From: an uncultured Oscillospiraceae bacterium
GTDB taxonomy: Bacteria > Bacillota > Clostridia > Oscillospirales > Acutalibacteraceae
Direction of reading: 5' to 3'
Assembly: GCA_900543395.1 (NCBI GenBank)
Contig: UQQT01000012.1
Span: forward strand, 1-59,790
Length of the DNA: 59,790 bases
Positions 52,719-59,790 of the stretch are shown in pieces (within the stretch, counting starts at the first letter, position 1; every line of letters starts with the position of its first letter). A model generated the notes under the pieces. That model saw nothing but the letters and a program-made list of their open reading frames with translations. It was not told the origin of the DNA and searched no databases. Made by a program: the position numbers and the translations under genes.

Positions 52719-54400
52719 GCTATATAGTAAAAAAAGCGGAAGAACAGATAACGGAAATAATTAAAAACGCCGCGAAAAAAGCGGGCGAATCGGACGCGCT
52801 CGGCGAGGGCGAACTCCCCGAATTCAAGGTCGAAATTCCCGCGGACAGAACGCACGGAGACTACTCGACAAACGCCGCAATGGCTTCCGCAAGGGTATTC
52901 AGAATGCCTCCCGTTAAAATTGCCGCCGCGCTCGTCGATAACGCGGAGCTTGACAACACATATTTTAATTCGATAGAGAACGTAAACGGATTTATCAATT
53001 TCCGTTTAAGCCCGAAATACTATGCCGATATTCTCATGGACGAAAACGAAAAGGGCAGAATGTACGGTCATTCCGAAATGGGCAAGGGCAAAAAGGCTCT
53101 CGTTGAATTCGTTTCGGCAAACCCGACAGGTCCCATGCACGTCGGCAACGCAAGAGGCGGAGCGATGGGCGACTGTCTTGCAGAGGTTCTTACATGGGCG
53201 GGATATCACACAGAACGCGAATTCTATATAAACGACGGCGGAAATCAGATTGAAAAATTCGGGCTGTCGCTCGATTTGAGATATCAGCAGTTATTCAAAG
53301 ACGGAATCGAAATGCCCGAGGATTCCTACCACGGACAGGATATTATCGACCATGCAAAGGCTTTTGCAGAGCTTCACGGCGACAGGTATATGAACGTTTC
53401 CGACGAGGAGCGCAAAAAGGCTCTTGTCGACTACGCGCTTCCGCTCAATATCGCGGGACTCGAAAGAGATCTTCTTAAATATAAAATCAAATACGACACA
53501 TGGTTTAAGGAAAGCACGCTCCACGAGTCCGGAGCCGCGAGAAATGTCGTAAAGCTTCTGACCGAAAAGGGTTATACTTATGAAAAAGACGGCGCGGTAT
53601 GGTTCAAAGCCGAGCAGTTCGGATGCGACAAGGATTTTGTTCTCGTCCGTTCCAACGGATTTTTAACCTATATCGTTCCGGATATTGCGTATCATTACAA
53701 TAAGCTCTGCATTCGCAATTTTGATACGGCAATCGACATTCTCGGCGCGGATCATCACGGCTACGTTCCGAGATTAAAGGCGGCTCTGCAGGCTCTCGGA
53801 GTCGACCCGGACAGGCTTAAAGTCGTACTCATGCAGATGGTTCGTCTTGTAAAGGACGGCGAAATAATCAAGGCTTCAAAGAGAAGCGGTAAGGCTATTA
53901 CGCTTGTAACGCTCCTCGAGGAGGTTCCCATAGACGCGGCGCGTTTCTTCTTTAATATGAGAGAGGCGAACACGCACTGCGATTTCGACCTCGACCTCGC
54001 GGTTGAGGAATCTTCCTCGAATCCCGTTTATTACTGCCAGTACGCCCACGCGCGGATTTGCTCAATATTCAGAAAAACGGACGCTAAGGGCATTAAATTC
54101 GACGGATGCACAGAAAAACAGGCTGAACTTCTCACTACGGACGAGGAAAAAGAGCTTATTCGCCATATAGCTTCTCTCACGGGCGAAATCGAGAACGCCG
54201 CAAAGGCTCTCGACCCGTCGAGAATCACGAGATATGCGATAGAGCTTGCGACTCTTTTCCATAAATTCTATAACGCGTGCAGGTGCGACGTGGAGGACGA
54301 GAACCTCCGCACGGCGAGACTTTTCCTGTGCAGGTGTACAAAGGACGTAATGGCGAATATTCTTTCGCTTCTCAAGGTTAACGCACCGGAAAGCATGTAA
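52715..54400 (+). CDS. argS: Arginyl-tRNA synthetase
   Basis: 561 residues from a TTG at 52,715 (TTGA overlap with the previous stop), with GGAAAGGAT upstream; the next ATG would remove the N-terminal Add1 domain. Class I motifs: ANPTGPMHVGNARGG (HIGH equivalent) and IIKASKRSG (KMSKS equivalent). The DALR anticodon-binding domain occupies the last 120 residues (NPVYYCQYAHARICSI). It charges tRNA-Arg. Confidence 0.95.
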   Translation: MSYIVKKAEEQITEIIKNAAKKAGESDALGEGELPEFKVEIPADRTHGDYSTNAAMASARVFRMPPVKIAAALVDNAELDNTYFNSIENVNGFINFRLSPKYYADILMDENEKGRMYGHSEMGKGKKALVEFVSANPTGPMHVGNARGGAMGDCLAEVLTWAGYHTEREFYINDGGNQIEKFGLSLDLRYQQLFKDGIEMPEDSYHGQDIIDHAKAFAELHGDRYMNVSDEERKKALVDYALPLNIAGLERDLLKYKIKYDTWFKESTLHESGAARNVVKLLTEKGYTYEKDGAVWFKAEQFGCDKDFVLVRSNGFLTYIVPDIAYHYNKLCIRNFDTAIDILGADHHGYVPRLKAALQALGVDPDRLKVVLMQMVRLVKDGEIIKASKRSGKAITLVTLLEEVPIDAARFFFNMREANTHCDFDLDLAVEESSSNPVYYCQYAHARICSIFRKTDAKGIKFDGCTEKQAELLTTDEEKELIRHIASLTGEIENAAKALDPSRITRYAIELATLFHKFYNACRCDVEDENLRTARLFLCRCTKDVMANILSLLKVNAPESM

Positions 54401-54402
54401 AA

Positions 54403-54432
54403 CAATTCACGGATGAATTGTTTTCAGAGAGA
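54403..54432. repeat. Palindrome after argS
   Basis: AAAACAATTCA and TGAATTGTTTT pair around CGGA, one base after the argS stop. It belongs to the same style of AT-rich stop-codon palindromes and may serve as a weak terminator. Confidence 0.65.
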
Positions 54433-54491
54433 AGATAAGAGAGAAGAACCGGTTTCGTTTTCTTAGAAAACACGATTATTATAATTTTACG

Positions 54492-54598
54492 ATGACAAAT
54501 CCGTGAGGATTCGCACCGACGTTCTCCACTCTTCGCTGTTTACTGTTCACCGTAATAATTCACATTGAAATAAATTATTACTCCGAAGGAGGGCTTGT
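54492..54598 (+). repeat. Composite repeat region upstream of smpB
   Basis: 54,492-54,529 matches the ATGACAAATCCGT repeat at 42,816. 54,531-54,598 resembles the RBS-delivering repeats: CTGTTTACTGTTCACC, then GTAATAATT and AATTATTAC as hairpin arms, then GAAGGAGGG directly before the smpB ATG. Confidence 0.6.
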
Positions 54599-55066
54599 AT
54601 GGCCGAAAATGAATCGCGCGCCGTCGCGCAGAATAAAAAAGCGTATCACGACTATTTCGTAATCGAATCGTACGAGGCGGGAATCGAGCTTTTCGGCACG
54701 GAGGTAAAATCCGTCCGTCAGGGCAAGCTCAATTTAAAGGATTCGTGGTGCAGTATAGACGGGGGCGAGATATTCGCAAACGGTATGCACATTTCGCCCT
54801 ACGAACACGGCAATATTTTTAACCGCGACCCCATGAGAGCGAAAAAGCTTCTTATGCATAAAAAAGAAATAAATAAGCTTTACGGATTGACAAAACAGCA
54901 GGGATATGCGATAATTCCGTTGTCGGTGTATTTCAAAAAGGGCAAGGCCAAGGTTCAGCTGGGGCTTTGCAAGGGTAAAAAGCTCTACGACAAGCGCGAG
55001 GATGCCGCGAAAAAATCGGCGGCAAGAAGCATTGAACGCGCGGTCAGGGGCGAGAAAAACATCTGA
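54599..55066 (+). CDS. smpB: SsrA-binding protein SmpB
   Basis: 155 residues, normal length. KKAYHDYFVIESYEAGIELF, GTEVKSVRQGKLNLKDSW and the C-terminal KGKKLYDKREDAAKKSAARS with its basic tail are diagnostic. It delivers alanyl-tmRNA to stalled ribosomes. GAAGGAGGG precedes the ATG, and ssrA follows 46 bp later. Confidence 0.97.
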   Translation: MAENESRAVAQNKKAYHDYFVIESYEAGIELFGTEVKSVRQGKLNLKDSWCSIDGGEIFANGMHISPYEHGNIFNRDPMRAKKLLMHKKEINKLYGLTKQQGYAIIPLSVYFKKGKAKVQLGLCKGKKLYDKREDAAKKSAARSIERAVRGEKNI

Positions 55067-55079
55067 TTATTATTTATTG

Positions 55080-55085
55080 TATAAT
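55080..55085 (+). promoter_or_regulatory. Probable -10 box of ssrA
   Basis: TATAAT at 55,080-55,085, about 28 bases before the mature 5' end; the 5' extension would be removed by RNase P. The -35 is poor, so read-through from smpB is also possible. Confidence 0.45.
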
Positions 55086-55112
55086 ACGGCGTTGACTGTT
55101 CGCCGGAAATAC

Positions 55113-55467
55113 GGGGATGAAAGGATTTCGACGGGGATCCGGAATTTCGGTAAGCGGGCAGAGAAGTGGGCTCTCTTTAAAATCCACAACGTTTAAATAA
55201 TAAACGACAACAATAAAACAGTTTTAGCAGCTGCTTAATTGCAGCCGCCGTTCCCCCCGGGAGTACCGCGGCCCGGACGGGAGCGTCATTCAGCGGTGAA
55301 CGTGAACAGACACAGCGTTTCGTAATCTGTCATGCATAACGAAACTGCCCGAACGTAAGCCTGCCGACAGGCTCGCGCAAGGGGAGAAAAAAATATATCG
55401 GCTACGCTCGTAGAAAGCCGGGAGGATGGGTTTTCGGACAGGGGTTCGACTCCCCTCATCTCCACCA
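55113..55467 (+). ncRNA. ssrA: Transfer-messenger RNA (tmRNA)
   Basis: About 355 nt. The 5' GGGGATG pairs with CATCTCC at the 3' end, followed by A and an encoded CCA; GGTTCGACTCC forms the T arm. After TTTAAATA the frame ATA AAC GAC AAC AAT AAA ACA GTT TTA GCA GCT GCT TAA gives a tag INDNNKTVLAAA, with resume codon ATA as the most likely reading. Pseudoknot arms rich in G+C follow. It rescues stalled ribosomes and tags the product for proteolysis. Confidence 0.95.
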
Positions 55468-55470
55468 AAT

Positions 55471-55512
55471 AAGAACGCTAATTTTGATACAAAGTCAGCG
55501 TTCTTTCTTTTT
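55471..55512 (+). terminator. Terminator of ssrA
   Basis: AAGAACGCT pairs with AGCGTTCTT, followed by TCTTTTT. A second hairpin AAAGCCC/GGGCTTT with T-run follows at 55,517-55,545 and may serve both strands. Confidence 0.88.
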
Positions 55513-55577
55513 GCCCGAAAGCCCTTATTTTATGGGCTTTTTCAGCCCTATGGCGGTTTCCGGGTGATTATATAGTT

Positions 55578-57287
55578 TTATTTCGCCTCTGACAGAATTT
55601 TCAACATTTCATTTGCCGCCGAGTCCATAGGAGCATTTGCAGAAAAGCTCTTATCTCTCGAAACGATTTCAACAATATTCTTCTTCATATTTCGGGGGCT
55701 GACAATTATTCTGAACGGTACGCCGATCAGGTCAGCATCCGAGAACATGACTCCAAAACTTACCTTACGGTCATCATAAATGACCTCGACGCCCTTGCTT
55801 TGCAGTTCCTCGTACAGCTTGTCGGCATAAGCCTTAACCTCGGCATCGTCAGCACGGACAGCGCAAATGTGTGCCTGCCACGGTGCAACTGCCAAAGGCC
55901 ATACCGGACCATATTCATCGTGATGAGCCTCACAGATTGAAGCGGCAAGTCTGCCGACACCGATACCATAGCACCCCATAATCGGATACTGCGTTTTGCC
56001 GTTGCTATCGATATAAGTCATATTCATAGACTTGGTGTATTTGGTGCCGAGCTGGAAGATGTTACCCACCTCTATGCCACGGAATACCGTAATGGCAGGC
56101 TTGCCGCAATGCGGGCAAATGCCTCCTTCCTGTATCTTGGCAAAATCGTGGTATTTCGCACCTTTCACATCACGGCTCATATCAAGACCTGTGTAGTGAT
56201 ATTCACAAACATTCGCACCGCAGGAAAGATTATTCATTCCTTCAAGGGAACGGTCATACAGAAACGTAAAATTACCGTTCAGATTAACGGGTCCGATATA
56301 TCCCGCATTGAGTCCGCTCTCTTCTGTAATAACTGCCGGATGAATGTCATATCCTAAATGATTTGCGAGCTTGGTTTCATTGACCTCAAGATCTCCACGG
56401 ATAAACAATACGATATAGTGGTCATCAGAATTGCGTTGATATACAACCGCCTTGCAGGAAGCCTTTTCATCACAATGCAGGAACTCGCATATTTCCTCAA
56501 TAGTGTGGATGTTTGGGGTATGCACTAAAGTCAATTCATCAGAAATACCGTTTCTTTCATTGTGAATGATACACTCTGCTGCCTCCATATTGGCACGGTA
56601 ATCACATTCCGTGCAGATGGCAATAGAATCTTCACCGATAGGGGTGAGCAGCATAAACTCATGAGAAATATTACCGCCCATCATACCGGAATCAGAAGCA
56701 ACGGAAATAACCTCCGGCAAGCCTACTCTTGTATAAATGCGCTCATAAGCCTTATGACACTTGTCGTAATATTCCTCTAAATCTGCCTGACTTGTGTGGA
56801 AAGAGTATGCGTCCTTCATTGTAAATTCACGCACTCGGATAAGTCCGGCTCTCGGTCTTGCTTCGTCACGAAACTTGGTCTGAATCTGATACACCATAAA
56901 AGGATATTTCATATAACTCTGCCCGTAATCACGAACAAGATGAACGGCGGCTTCTTCGTGCGTCATACCAAGAACAAGAGGGCTGCCGCTGCGGTCATTA
57001 AAACGAGCCATTTCTTTGCCGATGCTCTCGTATCTGCCTGACTCCTGCCAAATAGAAGCAGGCATAACAACAGGAAACTGCACTTCCTGTCCGTCAATAG
57101 CGTCCATCTCTTCACGGATGATTTGCTCAATTTTGCGTGTAATTCTTTTCAACGGCATATAGGAAGAAAAAATACCATTTGCTACATACTTCATATAGCC
57201 GCCACGCACCATCAAAGCGTGGCTGTCAACGATACAGTCTGACGGTCTTTCTCGGAAACGCTCTCCGACAAGTTTTTCAAGTTTCAT
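55578..57287 (-). CDS. proS: Prolyl-tRNA synthetase (bacterial type, with editing domain)
   Basis: About 569 residues from ATG 57,287, nine to ten bases after GGAGGT; an earlier in-frame ATG is not served. Class II motifs: the motif 2 loop FRDEARPRAGLIRVREFTMK and motif 3 GCYGIGVGRLAAS. An inserted YbaK-like editing domain at about residues 235-390 (ECIIHNERNGISDE; CKAVVYQ) marks the long bacterial type. A C-terminal anticodon-binding domain ends the protein. It is preceded by a T-box. Codon choice looks more A+T-rich than in argS, hinting at a different origin. Confidence 0.95.
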   Translation of the reverse strand: MKLEKLVGERFRERPSDCIVDSHALMVRGGYMKYVANGIFSSYMPLKRITRKIEQIIREEMDAIDGQEVQFPVVMPASIWQESGRYESIGKEMARFNDRSGSPLVLGMTHEEAAVHLVRDYGQSYMKYPFMVYQIQTKFRDEARPRAGLIRVREFTMKDAYSFHTSQADLEEYYDKCHKAYERIYTRVGLPEVISVASDSGMMGGNISHEFMLLTPIGEDSIAICTECDYRANMEAAECIIHNERNGISDELTLVHTPNIHTIEEICEFLHCDEKASCKAVVYQRNSDDHYIVLFIRGDLEVNETKLANHLGYDIHPAVITEESGLNAGYIGPVNLNGNFTFLYDRSLEGMNNLSCGANVCEYHYTGLDMSRDVKGAKYHDFAKIQEGGICPHCGKPAITVFRGIEVGNIFQLGTKYTKSMNMTYIDSNGKTQYPIMGCYGIGVGRLAASICEAHHDEYGPVWPLAVAPWQAHICAVRADDAEVKAYADKLYEELQSKGVEVIYDDRKVSFGVMFSDADLIGVPFRIIVSPRNMKKNIVEIVSRDKSFSANAPMDSAANEMLKILSEAK

Positions 57288-57320
57288 ATAATGATACCTC
57301 CATTTTTTGCTTTTGAACAC

Positions 57321-57594
57321 AAAAAAGCCCTAAGCCAATATTACATCAGCTTAGGGCGAACTATAAACAAGTCCGTGGTACCACCTAAATTCGGATATAA
57401 TCCGCACTTTCCGGCACAGGATAAATTCCGATGCCATATCTCTGTAACGGGAGAACCCGGCAAGGCTTACTACTGTTTCAGCTCACAGCTCAAAGATGGG
57501 TTGGGCATCTTTTCAATAAAGGCTCGCACCGACCGCCTTCTCTCTGAAAATCCGAGATGCTTACTATTTCTTATCATAGCTTTTGTGTTCAATT
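57321..57594 (-). promoter_or_regulatory. T-box riboswitch controlling proS
   Basis: The leader has stem I with AGAGAGAAGG and GGTGCGAGCC, then GATGCCCAACCCATCTTTGA, where CCA (or CCC) is the probable proline specifier. The T-box AGGTGGTACCACGG is at 57,375-57,386, and the terminator GCCCTAAGC/GCTTAGGGC with six T is at 57,321-57,357. Uncharged tRNA-Pro should favour antitermination. The specifier was located by eye. Confidence 0.9.
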
Positions 57595-57600
57595 TTTACT

Positions 57601-57629
57601 GTTATACCACAAAATTTGATAGATGTCAA
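57601..57629 (-). promoter_or_regulatory. Promoter of the T-box/proS transcript
   Basis: On the minus strand TTGACA (57,629-57,624), 17 bases, TATAAC (57,606-57,601). Confidence 0.85.
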
Positions 57630-58163
57630 GATTTCATCTATCAATACATAAGATATAATCAAAGAATCGTTATAAAAAATGGTGTAGTTTACGATATGAA
57701 CTGCACCATTTGCTTTGCATCCCCTTACCCACAATGCACCCTCTAACTTCCAAAGGGGGTGCATTGTATTAAAATTAAAGTCATTTGCCGGCAAAGAATA
57801 ATCCGAAACTTGTTATCATTGGTAACAGTTTCGGATTTTCTGTTTATATAGACACAAGGCAGGGCTGATCTCTGCCTATTTCTCTGTTTCATGCTGTGCG
57901 TTGTATTATTTTAATAGCTTTTCATAAGCAAGTTTCCCAAAATATTTGTAACTGTTTGTTGCATTGTATCTGTCACATAAATATAAGTATTCATTGTAAA
58001 GCTTACACCGGTATTGTTTACATAATATGATACAACATACCACCACTATTTTCACATGTGAAGTCATCATTTTGTTATAAAACTTGAAAAACTGAGTAAA
58101 CTATAGTATAATCAAATTAATAAAAATGACGATAGCGGCAAAAATATTAAATGAGGTGATATT
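57630..58163. other. Non-coding region with three hairpins
   Basis: 534 bp without a credible gene. AATGGTGTAGTT/AACTGCACCATT (about 57,679-57,711), ATGCACCCTC/GGGGTGCAT (about 57,737-57,767) and AATCCGAAAC/GTTTCGGATT with an inner TGTTA/TAACA (57,800-57,837, then T-rich) are hairpins. The last looks like a plus-strand terminator, but no gene ends before it. The right half is A+T-rich and holds the leader of the ATPase gene. Confidence 0.5.
57800..57842 (+). terminator. Terminator-like hairpin without an obvious gene
   Basis: AATCCGAAAC pairs with GTTTCGGATT, extended inside by TGTTA/TAACA, followed by TTCTGTTTA. Confidence 0.6.
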
Positions 58164-59459
58164 TTGGAAATCAACAGAGATATCTACTTAAACAGACTTA
58201 TTACGAGAAAGCAAAACGGATTTATTAAAGTTATCACCGGCATCAGAAGATGCGGTAAATCCTATCTATTAAACAAAATCTTCTATAATTATTTACTGTC
58301 CGAAGGTGTAGACAAAAATCATATTATCAGATTTGCTTTTGATTCGGCAGATGATTTATTGCTTATAGACGAAGATATTTTAGATATAAGTGAGCAAAAC
58401 AGAAAAGTCGATCCGAGAAAATTTATGAAATATATTTCGGGCAAGATTGTCGATGACAAAATGTATTATCTCCTACTCGATGAAGTTCAGTTGCTTGGAA
58501 ATTTCGAGGCTGTATTAAACGGATATCTTAGAAAAGACAACTTAGATATTTATGTTACAGGCAGTAATTCTAAATTTCTTTCAAGCGATATTTTGACTGA
58601 ATTTGAAGGTAGAGGAGATGAGATTCACATTTTGCCTTTGTCTTTTTCGGAGTTTTATTCTGCATACGACGGCAGTAAGGACGAAGCTTTTGACGACTAT
58701 ATGGTGTATGGCGGACTGCCTGCGGTTGCTTTAATGAAAACCGACGAACAAAAAAGCAACTACCTTATTACACAAATGAAAAATGTATATATTAAGGATA
58801 TTGTCGCTCGAAATAATCTTAATTCCGATCAGGAAATCAGCGAGCTTGTTGACATTTTGGCATCGGGAATATCATCTTTAACAAACCCAAGAAAATTAGA
58901 AAACACATTCAAATCCGTTAAAAATTCTACGCTCTGCGCCTCGACTATCGATAAATATATCGGTTACTTAAAAGACTCCTTCTTGCTCAGCAAAGCAGAG
59001 AGGTATGATGTAAAAGGTAAAAAGTATATCAGCACACCTTATAAGTTGTATTTTGAAGATACAGGACTACGAAATGCCCGATTAAATTTCAGGCAAATAG
59101 AAGAATCTCATTTGACGGAGAATATCATTTATAATGAACTCAGATACAGAGGATATAATGTTGATGTCGGTGTAGTTGAGTTTAGAGAAAAGACTGACGA
59201 GGGTAAGGATATACGCAAACAGGTTGAAATTGATTTCGTAGCTAATCAAGGCAGTAAGCGTTACTATATTCAATCCGCATACAATATTCCCGATGAAGAA
59301 AAATGGAAACAGGAAACAAGGCCGTTTGATAAAACCAATGATTCATTTAAGAAAATTGTTATTGTTGAAAAGAGTATGAAACCACGCCGTGATGATAAGG
59401 GCTATCTTATGATGGGAGTAAAAGAATTTTTACTTGACGTGGATAGTTTGGAAATTTAA
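58164..59459 (+). CDS. AAA ATPase with DUF4143 domain
   Basis: 431 residues from a TTG at 58,164, nine bases after GAGGTGAT; no ATG is closer. The N-terminal P-loop domain (AAA_14) has Walker A GIRRCGKSYLLNK, Walker B YLLLDEVQLL and the sensor YVTGSNSKFLSSD. DUF4143 at about residues 190-340 carries YNELRYRGYNVDVGVV, a PD-(D/E)XK-like helix-strand pair with EIDFVAN. Such proteins are very common in gut Firmicutes and Bacteroidetes and often move between genomes; the function is unknown. Base composition is lower in G+C than most of the window. Confidence 0.88.
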   Translation: MEINRDIYLNRLITRKQNGFIKVITGIRRCGKSYLLNKIFYNYLLSEGVDKNHIIRFAFDSADDLLLIDEDILDISEQNRKVDPRKFMKYISGKIVDDKMYYLLLDEVQLLGNFEAVLNGYLRKDNLDIYVTGSNSKFLSSDILTEFEGRGDEIHILPLSFSEFYSAYDGSKDEAFDDYMVYGGLPAVALMKTDEQKSNYLITQMKNVYIKDIVARNNLNSDQEISELVDILASGISSLTNPRKLENTFKSVKNSTLCASTIDKYIGYLKDSFLLSKAERYDVKGKKYISTPYKLYFEDTGLRNARLNFRQIEESHLTENIIYNELRYRGYNVDVGVVEFREKTDEGKDIRKQVEIDFVANQGSKRYYIQSAYNIPDEEKWKQETRPFDKTNDSFKKIVIVEKSMKPRRDDKGYLMMGVKEFLLDVDSLEI

Positions 59460-59486
59460 TTTCAGCATAATAGGGAGTGTAAAATA

Positions 59487-59739
59487 ATGTCGGATATAAA
59501 ATACAACCGTGTTGATGAGGATTTACAGCAAAAAAATTATTTCTAACAGGGAAAGCTATTGGATAAACCCATATGCTTTTAAGGACGAAATGGCAGTCAA
59601 ACGAAATAATGACATTGACAAAGCCAATTTATGGCGTCCGGTATTTGTTCATGATATAGAAAAAATTGGCTCTATAATAAATGTTGAGGTGCAACAAACA
59701 GAGCTTACGAAAAAAATAAAAAAAGTAGAGCATATTTGA
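59487..59739 (+). pseudogene. Frameshifted fragment resembling the N-terminus of an HD-domain dNTPase-like protein
   Basis: ATG 59,487 follows GGGAGTG, but the frame stops after 19 codons, just past a run of seven A (about 59,531-59,537). Skipping one A continues in the other frame as YWINPYAFKDEMAVKRNND, then KANLWRPVFVHDIEKI. This resembles the start of dGTPase/HD hydrolases, in which a KDxDA-type segment and PPFxxDxxRI precede the HD domain. The similarity ends after EKI and the frame closes at 59,739, so no HD motif is present. The family is a guess; the broken frame is clear. Confidence 0.5.
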
Positions 59740-59782
59740 CCAAAAACCGTTAAAATGAAGATAAACACAAAACTCATCACAC

Positions 59783-59788
59783 GGAGGT
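59783..59788 (+). promoter_or_regulatory. Ribosome binding site of a gene beyond the window
   Basis: GGAGGT lies 2 bases from the window end with no start codon yet, so a plus-strand gene should begin within a few bases after the edge. Confidence 0.6.
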
Positions 59789-59790
59789 CA

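Noticed and set aside
57564..57794. A 76-codon minus-strand frame over the T-box promoter and hairpins
   Set aside because: It overlaps the proS promoter and two hairpins, and has no ribosome binding site or conserved motif.

Overview
The window reads as chromosomal DNA of an anaerobic gut-type Firmicute of class Clostridia, probably in the Ruminococcaceae/Oscillospiraceae neighbourhood. The evidence is GGAGG-type ribosome binding sites, textbook sigma-A promoters (TTGACA-17-TATAAT at many places), dockerin domains on secreted proteins, a T-box leader, a CIRCE operator, a short cobalamin riboswitch and a clostridial tmRNA. Most of the window is ordinary core genome, with scattered accessory surface proteins and many short intergenic repeats. 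I see no phage, no transposase and no CRISPR array.

Layout. 0-4 kb: tRNA-Arg(CCG), the ribosome-associated ATPase YchF and a three-gene polar amino-acid ABC importer. 4-12.3 kb: a class B penicillin-binding protein with a KTA instead of a KTG box, a dockerin-bearing NlpC/P60-like protein with SpaA-type domains, a cobalamin-riboswitch-controlled DUF4430 surface protein, a hotdog thioesterase and a dockerin-bearing M4 metalloprotease. 12.4-22 kb: a LysR regulator, a VTT membrane protein, an AlbA_2/Schlafen-type protein, a PAP2 phosphatase, an MFS transporter, a coupled pair of secreted proteins (one with a dockerin) and an alpha/beta hydrolase. 22-33 kb: an M28 membrane peptidase, an ABC exporter, a mannosidase cluster (propeller/toroid protein, GH38, DUF6270-like protein), Hsp20 and a GPH sugar transporter. 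33.3-39.5 kb: one secreted protein of about 2,070 residues with InlB-type repeats and about 19 CxxC repeats. 39.8-48.2 kb: an Isc operon with its Rrf2 regulator, a Ktr-type potassium system, and a GPH transporter with a GH2 glycosidase. 48.3-57.6 kb: pnp-rpsO, ddl-DUF1934-argS, smpB-ssrA, and proS behind a proline T-box. 57.6-59.8 kb: a more A+T-rich end with a DUF4143 AAA ATPase and a frameshifted fragment.

The least expected content is small. Two unlinked loci (about 8.55-8.81 kb and 21.85-22.21 kb) share one design. Each encodes a 20-24 residue hydrophobic, lysine-ended peptide behind a very strong Shine-Dalgarno, and a convergent antisense RNA of about 84 nt from a perfect sigma-A promoter overlaps the 3' end of the peptide gene. 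The Shine-Dalgarno can be sequestered by the leader, and 5' and 3' inverted repeats would let the full-length mRNA fold back on itself. This is the architecture of a type I toxin-antitoxin system, present here as two members of one family that I cannot match to a named one.

The same intergenic regions carry several repeat families: a roughly 150-bp hairpin-bounded element in two copies, an element that delivers a ribosome binding site directly upstream of a start codon, and AT-rich palindromes whose left arm contains the stop codon of the preceding gene. All functional calls come from reading the sequence and from knowledge of families; no database search was run.
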